Assembly: GCA_964466745.1 (NCBI GenBank)
Contig: CAYXOX010000002.1
Coordinates: 8,202 to 72,201, forward strand
Direction: 5' to 3'
DNA: 64,000 nucleotides
Source: CAYXOX01 sp964466745
GTDB lineage: Bacteria > Pseudomonadota > Alphaproteobacteria > Rhodobacterales > Rhodobacteraceae
The notes beneath the pieces are model-generated. The model made no database searches and had not been told where the DNA came from. It was given only the letters and a program-made list of their open reading frames with translations. The translations under genes and the position numbers were made by a program. Position 1 is the stretch's first letter; each line of letters starts with the position of its first letter. Below, one piece after another: positions 1 to 7,554 of this stretch.

Positions 1-205
1 CATCGGCTTCGCCGTGCTCGGCGCGGCCAAGCCCAACGCCTTCGGCACGGCCATCGGCGCGCTTTTCGTTGGGATCCTGCTCCAGGGCCTGACGATGATG
101 AACGCGCCCTACTACACGCAGGATTTCGTAAAGGGCGCGGTGCTCGTGATCGCGCTCATGTTCACCTTCGCACTGTCCCACAGGAAGGCTGGCGCGGGTC
201 ACTGA
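1..205 (+). CDS. Sugar ABC transporter permease, C-terminal end (RbsC type, partial)
   Basis: The gene begins before the window; the reading frame is entered at base 2. About 67 residues remain. They contain a hydrophobic stretch around GALFVGILLQGLTMM, a short periplasmic-looking loop with YYTQDFVKGAVLV, a final membrane helix and a basic tail. This is the usual end of ribose/xylose-type (BPD_transp_2) permeases, where the 'FVKGAVLV' element precedes the last helix. The next gene, 35 bases on, is a binding protein of the matching family, so the two probably form one importer with an ATPase encoded upstream. The substrate cannot be read from this fragment; D-apiose is suggested only by the downstream enzymes. 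Confidence 0.85.
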   Translation, partial: IGFAVLGAAKPNAFGTAIGALFVGILLQGLTMMNAPYYTQDFVKGAVLVIALMFTFALSHRKAGAGH

Positions 206-240
206 AGGGCGAGAGCCCATACCAAGGGAGGAAGACAGAC

Positions 241-1278
241 ATGAACTTCACAAGACGGACGACGCTGGGCCTCGTGGCCTCGGCGATGCTGGCAACGCCG
301 GCGCTCGCGCAGGAGATGCCGGCGCCGCTCGACAATCCCGATGACGTCACGATCGCCCTCGTGCGCTACCTGTCGACTGGCGATTTCTTCCAGTCCTACC
401 TCGCCGGGGTCGAGGCCCAGGCCGAGGCGCTGGGCGTCAACCTGCGCATCTTCGACAGCCGGCAGGACGCGGCGCTGCAGTCCGACATGGTGGACCAGGC
501 CATCGCCCTCGGCGTGGACGGCATCATCATCCAGCACGGGCTGACGGAATCCATGCGCGACGCCGCCCAGCGCGCCGTCGATGCCGGCATCGACGTGGTC
601 GCCTTCGACGTGAACGTCGAGAACGCGGGCATCCCGCAGATCGAGCAGTCCGATTACCTGCTCGGCCAGCTCGCCCTGCAGCAGGCGCTGGAAGACAACG
701 GCACGTCGTTCGACGCGGGCTATGTCTACGTTCCCGGCATCGCCCCGCTCGACCGGCGGCACGTCGCCTGGGAAGAGGTGCTCGAGGCCAACCCGGGCAT
801 CAGCGAGGTCGCCCGCATCGGCACGCTCGACAACCCGATCGCGAATTCCAACGCCAACCAGGCCCGCGCCGCGCTGCAGGCCAACCCGACGATCTCGGTC
901 TTCTTCGCGCCCTACAACGAGTTCGCCAAGGGGGTGAAGATCGCGGCCGACGAATCCGGCATGAGCGGCGATCTGTCGATCTACTCGGCCGACGTCTCCA
1001 CCGCCGACATCGCGCTGATGCGCGAGCCGGGCAGCCCGTGGAAGGCCACCGTCGCCACCAACCCGGCCGTGGTCGGCGAGGTGTCGGTGCGGGCGCTCGC
1101 GATGATGCTGACGGGCGAGAACCCCGGCGCGCAGGTGATCGTGCCGCCCACGCTCATCACCCAGGCCTTCCTCAACGAGAACGACATCCGCAACATGGAG
1201 GATCTCTCCGCCGCGATGCCGCAGTTCTCCCACGCCGACGTGGCGATGACGGACTGGATGCCGCTGCCGCCCCGCTGA
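241..1278 (+). CDS. Periplasmic sugar-binding protein, ribose-type (Peripla_BP_4)
   Basis: A 345-residue precursor. The first 23 residues form a Sec signal with a twin-basic start (MNFTRRT), a hydrophobic core and an ATPALAQ cleavage site. The mature protein follows the type-I periplasmic binding fold of RbsB/XylF proteins: an early strand with IALVRYLSTGDFF, then the LGVNLRIFDSRQD element, then the QAIALGVDGIIIQHG element that marks the first domain of PF13407. The start is supported by GGGAGGAAG eight bases upstream. It lies between the permease end and a split transketolase. Solute-binding proteins of this family feed the characterised D-apiose pathways, so apiose or a related branched sugar is a reasonable guess, not shown by sequence alone. 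Confidence 0.9.
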   Translation: MNFTRRTTLGLVASAMLATPALAQEMPAPLDNPDDVTIALVRYLSTGDFFQSYLAGVEAQAEALGVNLRIFDSRQDAALQSDMVDQAIALGVDGIIIQHGLTESMRDAAQRAVDAGIDVVAFDVNVENAGIPQIEQSDYLLGQLALQQALEDNGTSFDAGYVYVPGIAPLDRRHVAWEEVLEANPGISEVARIGTLDNPIANSNANQARAALQANPTISVFFAPYNEFAKGVKIAADESGMSGDLSIYSADVSTADIALMREPGSPWKATVATNPAVVGEVSVRALAMMLTGENPGAQVIVPPTLITQAFLNENDIRNMEDLSAAMPQFSHADVAMTDWMPLPPR

Positions 1279-1290
1279 CGGCCCGCAACC

Positions 1291-1315
1291 GGCCCCGCGA
1301 CGCCGCCGCGGGGCC
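1291..1315 (+). terminator. GC hairpin downstream of the binding-protein gene
   Basis: Perfect 9-bp arms (GGCCCCGCG at 1291-1299 and CGCGGGGCC at 1307-1315) enclose a 7-base loop 12 bases after the stop. No T-run follows, only TTCC. A second, shorter hairpin (GGCCGC/GCGGCC, 1320-1343) follows. In ABC operons such hairpins often stabilise the abundant binding-protein mRNA or reduce read-through into later genes. Confidence 0.5.
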
Positions 1316-1409
1316 TTCCGGCCGCGCCCTCCGGGGTGCGGCCGCCCCCACCGCGCCCCCCGGGGCGCACCCCACGCAAGAACCGCACGAAGGAAAGGAT
1401 GCGCCCTCG

Positions 1410-2360
1410 ATGTCGGAGCCCGCGCTCAGGAACGAACGATCCACCGAGGAGATCGCCCACGGCATCCGCTGCCGGGTGTTCGAGCACACGATGCGCAACA
1501 ACGGCGGCTACATCAGCCAGGCCTGTTCGGCGGCCGAGCAGTTCGCCTGGCTCTACAACGAGGAGCTGCGGCTCGGCCCGCCGACGCTGCCGATGATCCC
1601 GCGGCCCTTCGGGGGCGTGCCCTCGGCGGACAACCCCGGGTATCACACCGGCGCCGGCTACAACGGCCCCGCCGCGCCCGAGTTCGACAGGCTCTTCATC
1701 GCGCCCGCCCATTACGCGCTCGTCGCCTACGCCACGCTCATCGAGGTGGGGCGCATGGCGCCCGAGGGCATCGAGATGTTCAACAAGGACGGCTCCTCGG
1801 TGGAGATGATCGGGGCCGAGCACAGCCCCGGCATGGAGGTCCACAACGGTACGCTGGGAATCGGCTTCTCCACGGCGGCGGGCCTCGCCTGGGGCCGCAA
1901 GCGCAAGGGCGAGCCCGGGCGCACCTGGGTCTACATGTCCGACGGCGAGGTACAGGAAGGCCAGACATGGGAGGCCATCGCCGCCGCAGCCCACCACGGG
2001 ATCGACACGCTCTACGCGATCATGGACGTGAACCGCCAGCAGTGCGACGGCGCCATGAAGGACGTGATGGAGGTGGGCGACATCGCTCGAAAGATCGAGG
2101 CTTTCGGCGGCGTCGCCGTCTGGATCGACGGCCACGATCTCGATGCCATGCGCGCGGCGGTGCAGACGCCGCACCGCGGCAAGCCGCTCATCATCCTCGC
2201 CAATTCCAGCCCCTTCCGGGGCATGCCCTCGCTCCAGCTGCGCTTCCCGCGCCTGCACTACGTCCGCTTCAAGTCCGAGGAGGAGCGCGCGCGCATGAAC
2301 CGCGAGATCGCCCGGTCGCTGAAGGTGGCGCCCATCGAGTACGGGCAGAAGGAGCACTGA
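1410..2360 (+). CDS. Transketolase, N-terminal (ThDP-binding) subunit
   Basis: 316 residues, about half of a normal ~650-residue transketolase, matching the split A subunit. It holds the ThDP pyrophosphate-binding part: an H-S-P-G motif in EHSPGMEVHNGTLGIG, the GDGE-like metal motif as MSDGEVQEGQTWEA, and an asparagine in MDVNRQQCDG that completes the GDG-X25-N pattern. ATG 1410 was chosen over upstream in-frame codons because a GAAGGAAAGG ribosome site lies about 11 bases before it and homologous split subunits start near here. The partner subunit starts 1 base after the stop. Split transketolases occur in several pathways. Next to a RuBisCO-like protein and a PF13407 importer, the apulose-4-phosphate transketolase AptA is a plausible identity, by inference only. 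Confidence 0.85.
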   Translation: MSEPALRNERSTEEIAHGIRCRVFEHTMRNNGGYISQACSAAEQFAWLYNEELRLGPPTLPMIPRPFGGVPSADNPGYHTGAGYNGPAAPEFDRLFIAPAHYALVAYATLIEVGRMAPEGIEMFNKDGSSVEMIGAEHSPGMEVHNGTLGIGFSTAAGLAWGRKRKGEPGRTWVYMSDGEVQEGQTWEAIAAAAHHGIDTLYAIMDVNRQQCDGAMKDVMEVGDIARKIEAFGGVAVWIDGHDLDAMRAAVQTPHRGKPLIILANSSPFRGMPSLQLRFPRLHYVRFKSEEERARMNREIARSLKVAPIEYGQKEH

Positions 2361-2361
2361 G

Positions 2362-3366
2362 ATGGTCGAGATGGTGAACCGGCCCTACGAGAGGGCCTTC
2401 GAGAAACATGCCCGCGCCAACCCCGAGGTGCTCTGCCTCTCGGCCGATCTCACCTCCTCCTGCGAGATCGACAAGTTCCGCGACAGGTATCCCGAGCAGT
2501 TCCTCTCGCTGGGGATGGCCGAGCAGAACATGATGTCCTTCGCCGGCGGGCTGGGCCTCGCCGGTTTCCGGCCCTTCATCCACTCTTTCGGCGTGTTCCT
2601 CTACCGCCGCCCCTACGATCAGCTCATGGCCTCCATCGCCTATCCCCGGCGCAAGGTGCGGCTGATGGGCTTCCTGCCGGGGGTGACCACTCCCGGCGGC
2701 ATGACGCACCAGGCCATCGAGGACATCGCGGTGATGCGCTCGATCCCCAACATGACGGTGCTGGAGACGGGCGACGCCACGGAGGTGGAATCGATCTGCG
2801 AGGCGGCCGACAGCATCGACGGCCCGGTCTACTGCCGCGTGCTGCGCGGAACGGTGCCGCGCCTCTTCGATACCCCCATCGAGGTGGGGCGGATGCGCGA
2901 GCTTTCCCTCGGCGAGGACGTGCTCGTCGTCACCTCCGGCATCACCACCGAGGAGGCCCTGCGCGCGCGGGGGGCGCTCGAAACCGCGGGCGTCTCGGTC
3001 CGGCACCTGCACCTGAACACCATCAAGCCCTTCGACGCGGCGGCGATGCTCGATCACATCGGCTCCGTCCGGCGGGGCGTGGTGACGCTGGAGAACCACG
3101 TCACCGAGGGCGGCATCGGCTCGCTGCTGGCCGAGATCATGGCCGATCACGGGGTGGGCAAGCGCCTCGTCCGGCTGGGGCTGAAGGATACCTACGCCCA
3201 CGGCGGCTCGCGGCCCTACCTGATGAAGTACTACGGGCTCGACGCCACCGCCCTCGTGGCGGGCGTGGGCGATCTGCTGGGCGAGGATCTCGGCATCACC
3301 GAGGCGATGCTGGCCGCGGCGCGCGTGGAGGCGGTGCATTCCACCGAGAAGGCCGAGGCGCTGTGA
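2362..3366 (+). CDS. Transketolase, C-terminal subunit
   Basis: 334 residues comprising the pyrimidine-binding and C-terminal domains of a split transketolase. Visible landmarks are the glutamate that activates ThDP in LGMAEQNMMSFAGGLG, the aromatic-rich stretch FRPFIHSFGVFLYRRPYDQ, and a Rossmann-like C-terminal domain with DVLVVTSGITTEEAL and VVTLENHVTEGGIGS. Together with the preceding subunit it makes one full-length enzyme. Transketolases move a two-carbon ketol unit between sugar phosphates. ATG 2362 lies directly after the previous stop, and the final bases overlap the next start, so the three genes should be translated as a unit. It is an AptB candidate if the locus is for apiose. Confidence 0.85.
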   Translation: MVEMVNRPYERAFEKHARANPEVLCLSADLTSSCEIDKFRDRYPEQFLSLGMAEQNMMSFAGGLGLAGFRPFIHSFGVFLYRRPYDQLMASIAYPRRKVRLMGFLPGVTTPGGMTHQAIEDIAVMRSIPNMTVLETGDATEVESICEAADSIDGPVYCRVLRGTVPRLFDTPIEVGRMRELSLGEDVLVVTSGITTEEALRARGALETAGVSVRHLHLNTIKPFDAAAMLDHIGSVRRGVVTLENHVTEGGIGSLLAEIMADHGVGKRLVRLGLKDTYAHGGSRPYLMKYYGLDATALVAGVGDLLGEDLGITEAMLAAARVEAVHSTEKAEAL

Positions 3367-4472
3367 GCCGGTTCCACGTCACCTACCGCGTCTTCGCACC
3401 GAACGCCGCCGAGGCACGCGCCCGCGCCGGGGAAATCGCGCTGGAACAGACCGTGGAGGTGCCCCGCGAGATGGTGCCCGCGGGATTCATCGCCGACGAG
3501 ATCGTCGGGCGGGTCGAGGAGATCGGCGCCGAGGCCGAGGGCCGCTTCCGCGCAACCGTTTCCTACTCGCCGGAAAGCACGGGCACCGAGCTGCCGCAGC
3601 TTCTCAACGTGATCTTCGGCAATTCCTCCATCCAGAAGGGCCTCAAGGTGACGGGGCTCGATCTCGGCCCGCTGGCGGCGGCCTTTCCCGGTGCGCGCTT
3701 CGGCATCGAGGGCATCCGCCGCCTTGCCGGCGCGCCGAAGGGGCCGCTGATCGCGCCGGTGCTCAAGCCCCAGGGCTCCTCGCCCGAAGCGCTCGCGCGC
3801 ATCGCCGAGCGGTGCGCGCGCGCCGGGGCGCAGGTCATCAAGGAGGATCACGGGCTCACCGACCAGCCGGTGCATTCCTTCCGCGCGCGGGTGGAGGCGA
3901 TCGGCGCCGCCGTCGCCCGGTCCAACGCCGATCGGGAGGGGACCTCGCTCTACTTCGCCAACCTCGCCGGCCGCACCGAGGACCTGATGGAGAACGCCCG
4001 CTTCGCCAAGGCCGCGGGCGCGCACGGTTTCCTCGTCATGCCGGGCCTCTTCGGCTTCGATCTGGTGCGCCGCGTCGCCGAGGCGCCCGGGCTCGGCCTG
4101 CCCATCATGACCCACCCGAGCTTTCTCGGCCCCCACGTGCTCTCCGAGGACACCGGCTTCACCCACGGCATGATGTTCGGCACGCTCCAGCGCCTCGCGG
4201 GCTCGGACATCTCGGTGTTCCCCAATTTCGGCGGCCGCTTCGGCTTCACCGAGGCGCAGTGCAGCGAGATCGTGGCCGCCTGCCAGGATCCCGCGGGCAT
4301 CGGCCCGCCGATGCTGCCCTCGCCCGGCGGCGGCATGAGCCCGCAGCGCGCCGCCGGCATGCGCGCGATGTACGGGGACGACACCGTCTTCCTGCTGGGC
4401 GGCTCGCTCCTGCGCCACGGCGACGGGATCGGCGAGGCCGTCGCGGCGCTGCTCGGCGCGATGTCGGGCTGA
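3363..4472 (+). CDS. RuBisCO-like protein (form IV type, non-photosynthetic)
   Basis: 369 residues, shorter than true RuBisCO large chains (~470). It starts at GTG 3363, overlapping the transketolase stop as GTGA. The N-terminal alpha/beta domain (about 1-115) is followed by a TIM barrel. APVLKPQGSS (K135) aligns with the K175 region of RuBisCO. QVIKEDHGLTDQP aligns with the metal-carbamate segment: K160 matches K201 and D162 matches D203, but H163 replaces E204. The loop-6 lysine (K334) is absent; that region reads VFPNFGGRFGF. The phosphate-binding glycine segments LPSPGGGMSP and LLGGSLL are kept. A CO2-fixing role is therefore unlikely. Characterised relatives include OiaX/OiaT of apiose-derived 3-oxo-isoapionate-4-phosphate metabolism and the methionine-salvage enolases. 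The neighbours favour the former. Confidence 0.88.
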   Translation: MSRFHVTYRVFAPNAAEARARAGEIALEQTVEVPREMVPAGFIADEIVGRVEEIGAEAEGRFRATVSYSPESTGTELPQLLNVIFGNSSIQKGLKVTGLDLGPLAAAFPGARFGIEGIRRLAGAPKGPLIAPVLKPQGSSPEALARIAERCARAGAQVIKEDHGLTDQPVHSFRARVEAIGAAVARSNADREGTSLYFANLAGRTEDLMENARFAKAAGAHGFLVMPGLFGFDLVRRVAEAPGLGLPIMTHPSFLGPHVLSEDTGFTHGMMFGTLQRLAGSDISVFPNFGGRFGFTEAQCSEIVAACQDPAGIGPPMLPSPGGGMSPQRAAGMRAMYGDDTVFLLGGSLLRHGDGIGEAVAALLGAMSG

Positions 4473-4500
4473 CGCGCCGGCCGCCGGCCTCTCCGGCGCG
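4473..4500. terminator. GC stem between convergent genes
   Basis: Perfect 8-bp arms CGCGCCGG (4473-4480) and CCGGCGCG (4493-4500) with a 12-base loop directly after the RuBisCO-like gene. More GC-rich complementary sequence fills the rest of the 67-bp gap before the convergent regulator. There is no T-run, so it is a candidate terminator for either strand only by position. Confidence 0.4.
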
Positions 4501-4539
4501 CCGCCCGCGGCCCCGCGCCCCGGGGGGCGGCCGGCCGGC

Positions 4540-5199
4540 TCAGGCCATCCCGAGGTTGCGCGCCAGCGCGTTGGCGAGGTGGCGGCTGATCGCGTCCTCC
4601 GCCGCGGCGGGATCGCGCGCGAGGCCGGCCTCCAGCACCTCCAGGTGCTCCCGCACCGAGGTGAGGGCCGCGCGCGGATAGACCACCTGCTTGACCTTGA
4701 TCACCTGCGCCATCAGCCGCAGCCGACGGTAGGCCGCGTCCACCAGCTCGTTGTCGAGCGCGGCCACCAGCGCGGGGTGAAACTCATCCTCCAGCGCGCT
4801 CAGCCGATCGGTGACGTTGGCGTTGGGTTCGAGGGCCGCGAAGTGCGCTGCCGCCTCCTCGTGGCGCGCAACGAGGCGCCGCACCTCCGCCTCGGGCGCC
4901 GTCCGGGCGAAGCCTTGGGCCGCCGGGCGCTCGATCATGGTGCGAAACTGGAAGGTGGAGCGCACGAGGTCCGTGGTCGGGCGGATCACCTCGATGCCCG
5001 AGCGCGGGTGGATCTTGAGCACGCCGTCGGTTTCCAGGATGCGCAGCGCGTCGCGCAGCGGGCCCACGGGCACCTGCGTGACCTCCGCCAGCTCGCCCTG
5101 GGTGAGCCGCGCGCCCATCGGCAGCCGCGAGGCGAAGAGCGCTTCGAGGATGCGCTCGTAGGCGAGCTCCGAGAGCAGGGGCGCCGGGTGATCCTTCAT
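4540..5199 (-). CDS. GntR-family transcriptional regulator, FCD domain
   Basis: 219 residues. The N-terminal winged helix-turn-helix (about 10-75) shows the GntR pattern: AYERILEALFASRLPMGARLT, then QGELAEVTQVPVGPLRDAL and a wing with ETDGVLKIHPRSGIEVI. The all-helical C-terminal effector domain is FCD type (FQFRTMIERPAAQ, LEDEFHPALVAALDN, VREHLEVLEAGLARD), with candidate metal/effector residues D and H in EDEFHPAL and H in VREHLEV. ATG at 5199 is preferred over a TTG six bases upstream because AGGAA sits at the right distance from the ATG. It is divergent from the enolase-superfamily gene (92 bp apart) and convergent with the RuBisCO-like gene. Small inverted repeats in the shared gap make it the likely regulator of the 5292-10362 sugar operon and of itself. 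Confidence 0.9.
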   Translation of the reverse strand: MKDHPAPLLSELAYERILEALFASRLPMGARLTQGELAEVTQVPVGPLRDALRILETDGVLKIHPRSGIEVIRPTTDLVRSTFQFRTMIERPAAQGFARTAPEAEVRRLVARHEEAAAHFAALEPNANVTDRLSALEDEFHPALVAALDNELVDAAYRRLRLMAQVIKVKQVVYPRAALTSVREHLEVLEAGLARDPAAAEDAISRHLANALARNLGMA

Positions 5200-5219
5200 G
5201 GCCAATTCCTACGGGCAGG

Positions 5220-5262
5220 CTTGTGGGTTCACAAGAGATGAGTTACCCAGATTGATATATCA
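5220..5262. promoter_or_regulatory. Candidate GntR operators in the divergent promoter region
   Basis: The 92-bp gap between the GntR gene and the enolase-family gene holds two perfect inverted repeats: CTTGTG-GGTT-CACAAG (5220-5235) and the 10-bp palindrome TGATATATCA (5253-5262). A further GATATC lies at 5276-5281. Palindromes of this size with an AT-rich core are typical FCD-regulator sites. The assignment rests on position. Confidence 0.45.
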
Positions 5263-5291
5263 GATTCCCTGACTGCGATATCAACGTGCCC

Positions 5292-6246
5292 ATGAACCGC
5301 CTCGCGAACTTCCGCATCACGCGCTTCGAGTTTCGCCGCGACCGCGTGATCGGCGACAGCCAGGTGCGCTTCGATGCCTTCCACGGCCTCGCGCTGGAAC
5401 TGGAGGATCGCGGCGGTCGCACCGGCCTCGGCTTCGCCCACGCCCTGTGGGAGGCATATCCCCCGCAGTCCGAGCTGGAGCGCGTCTTCGCCGCCGCGGT
5501 CTGGCCGCGCCTCGAGGGCAAGGTGCCCGGCGAGATCGTCAACCGGGTCGAACGCCCCCGCGGCGGCAACCGGCGCGACGCCGATCACGGCTTCGGCGAG
5601 GCGCTGCAGATCGCGCTGTGGGATCTCGCCGCCCAGCAGGCCGGGCTGCCGCTGGCCCGCTTTCTCGGCGGCGCCCGCGAAAGCGTGCCCGTCTACGCCT
5701 CCGGCCTCGATTTCCACATGGACGACAGCGCCTTCGCCGCCTTCTTCGCGCGCGCCGCCGATCTCGGGTTCACGGCCTTCAAGATCAAGGTCGGCCACCC
5801 GGACGCCGAGTGGGATCTCGCGCGGCTCGATCTGCTGCGCGCCACGGTGGGCCCCAAGGCCGGCGTGATGATCGACGCCAACGAGGCGTGGTCTCCCAAG
5901 GAGGCCGCGGTGCGGCTGGCGCTCTTCCGCAAGGCCGGTCATGCGCTCACCTGGGTGGAAGACCCGATCCTGCGCGACGATTTCGAGGGGCTGCGGGCGC
6001 TTTCGGCCGCCCATCCCTGGACGCTGATCAACTCCGGCGAATACCTCGATCTCTCGGGGCGGGCGCGGCTCCTGATGGCCCGCGCGACCGATATCCTCAA
6101 CGTGCANNNNNNNNNNNNNNNNNNNNNNNNNNNNNNNNNNNNNNNNNNNNNNNNNNNNNNNNNNNNNNNNNNNNNNNNNNNNNNNNNNNNNNNNNNNNNN
6201 NNNNNNCTGCACCATCCTGCAAGACCACGCGAAAGCCCCCGCCTGA
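5292..6246 (+). CDS. Enolase-superfamily enzyme (MR/MLE type), interrupted by an assembly gap
   Basis: Residues 1-271 are readable up to base 6106, where 100 N begin. The end is probably the short segment CTILQDHAKAPA with TGA at 6244-6246, in another frame after the gap. The N-terminal capping domain ends near residue 125 and the barrel follows. Catalytic KxK is seen in TAFKIKVGH (K164, K166). The metal ligands are D195 (MIDANEAW), E223 (WVEDP) and E250 (INSGE). The break falls in the sixth barrel strand, so the decisive second acid/base (His-Asp of the MR group or Lys of the MLE group) is missing. Substrate is unknown; sugar-acid dehydration is likely next to a sugar importer. ATG 5292 is preferred over a GTG six bases upstream. 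Confidence 0.8.
6107..6206. other. Assembly gap (100 N)
   Basis: A run of exactly 100 N, the usual placeholder for a gap of unknown length. It lies inside the enolase-superfamily gene. About 100 residues (roughly 300 bp) of a normal 370-380 residue enzyme are missing, so the real gap is probably longer than shown. Confidence 0.98.
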
Positions 6247-6273
6247 GGGGCGAAACACCCGGGAGGAACCCAC

Positions 6274-7494
6274 ATGCGAACGACCCTACTGCTGTCAACC
6301 GCCGCCCTCTTTGCCGGGGCCGCCGCCTCCGCCCAGGAGCTCACCGTCTGGGATTGGAAATCGGGCGACCCGGTGACGTTCGGTTACTACGACAGCGCGC
6401 GCGAGGCCTTCGAGGCGGCCCACCCGGGCGCCAGCGTCAATTTCGTCGTCCAGCCGCACGACCAGTACTACACGCTGCTCGGCACCGCGCTGGCCTCGGG
6501 CCAGGGGCCCGACGTGATCCTGCTGCACGGCGGCGCGCAGACGACCACGCGCACCGACTCGCTCGTCGATCTCAACGCGCTGGCCTCGGGCTTCGCCGGG
6601 CTCGATGCCTTCTCGGCCGATGGCGATGTCTATGCGCTGCCCATCACCATCCAGGGCTTCGCCGTCTACTACAACAAGGCCCGCTACGCCGAGGCCGGGC
6701 TCGATCCCGAGGCCCCGCCGCAAACCTACGCCGAGCTTACCGCCGCCTGCGAGGCGATCGCGGCGGCGGGCGAGGTGCCCTGCTTCGCGATGGGCAACAA
6801 GGAGGGCTTCGGCGGGGAGTTCATGGTCACGCTGGCCACCGCCAACAGCTTCACCGGGGCCGACTACGCGGCCTGGGTGGCCGGCGAGATGCCCTGGACC
6901 GATCCCAAGGTGCGGGCCATCGCCGAGCTCTGGGTCGATGGCGCCGCCCGCGGCTGGTACCAGCCCGGAGCCAACTCCACCGCAAAGTTCATGGACGAAT
7001 ACGAGATCTTCATGCGCGGCGACGCCGCCCACACGGTGGGCCTGCTGTCGGATGTCGCGCACTGGAAGCAGTTCGAGGAATTCCTCGGCACCGATGGCGT
7101 GGGCGTCTTCGCCTTCCCGACGCCGGGCGCCGAAACGGCGCGGCTGCCCTTCGCCGGCGGCATCGGCTGGGCGGTTTCGGCCAACACCGACGAGCCCGAC
7201 CTGGCGCTCTCGCTGGTGGAGATCCTCGCCGACGCCGAGCGCCAGGCCGTCTTCGCGGTGGATACCGGTGCGCTGCCGGCGAACACCGCGGTGGATACCT
7301 CGGGCCTTTCGAGCCCCACCCTCGCGCAGATCCTCGGGATCATGAGTGCCGCGCCCGCCGGGATGCCCCATGCGCTCCTCAACCCCGCCGTCATGGAGGA
7401 GTGGAAACGCCAGTCGCAACTGCTGATCAATGGCGAGACCGATGTCGAGGCCGCGCTGGAGGTGATGGAAGCCGCGCGGCTGGCCAATCTCTGA
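6274..7494 (+). CDS. Extracellular sugar-binding protein, family 1
   Basis: A 406-residue precursor with a 20-residue signal peptide (hydrophobic LLLSTAALFAGAAASAQ, cleavage after SAQ or ASA). The mature start ELTVWDWKSGDP and the later GQGPDVILLHGG and YALPITIQGFAVYYNK are classic for MalE/UgpB-type (SBP_bac_1) proteins, as is FAGGIGWAVSANTDEPDLA near the end. GGGAGGAAC lies seven bases before the ATG. It is followed by two permeases and an ATPase in one direction, making a full importer, and preceded by an enolase-superfamily enzyme, so the ligand is probably a sugar or sugar acid processed by that enzyme. Confidence 0.92.
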   Translation: MRTTLLLSTAALFAGAAASAQELTVWDWKSGDPVTFGYYDSAREAFEAAHPGASVNFVVQPHDQYYTLLGTALASGQGPDVILLHGGAQTTTRTDSLVDLNALASGFAGLDAFSADGDVYALPITIQGFAVYYNKARYAEAGLDPEAPPQTYAELTAACEAIAAAGEVPCFAMGNKEGFGGEFMVTLATANSFTGADYAAWVAGEMPWTDPKVRAIAELWVDGAARGWYQPGANSTAKFMDEYEIFMRGDAAHTVGLLSDVAHWKQFEEFLGTDGVGVFAFPTPGAETARLPFAGGIGWAVSANTDEPDLALSLVEILADAERQAVFAVDTGALPANTAVDTSGLSSPTLAQILGIMSAAPAGMPHALLNPAVMEEWKRQSQLLINGETDVEAALEVMEAARLANL

Positions 7495-7500
7495 TCGAAC

Positions 7501-7538
7501 GGGCCGGGGGAGGGGGGCACGCCCCCGTCCCGCGGCCC
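7501..7538 (+). terminator. Imperfect GC hairpin after the binding-protein gene
   Basis: A G-rich strand (7501-7517) can pair with a C-rich strand (7521-7538) around the loop CACG, with GGGCCG/CGGCCC at the base of the stem. It lies between the binding-protein gene and the first permease gene, the same position as the hairpins at 1291 and 60628. No T-run follows, so mRNA stabilisation or partial attenuation is more likely than full termination. Confidence 0.4.
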
Positions 7539-7554
7539 CGGGGCACGCCGCACC

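Noticed and set aside
199..1233. Long open frame opposite the first binding-protein gene (344 codons), and many similar frames opposite or across other genes
   Set aside because: They mirror genes with clear families, are rich in Arg, Ala, Gly and His, and lack domains; expected from codon bias at very high GC.
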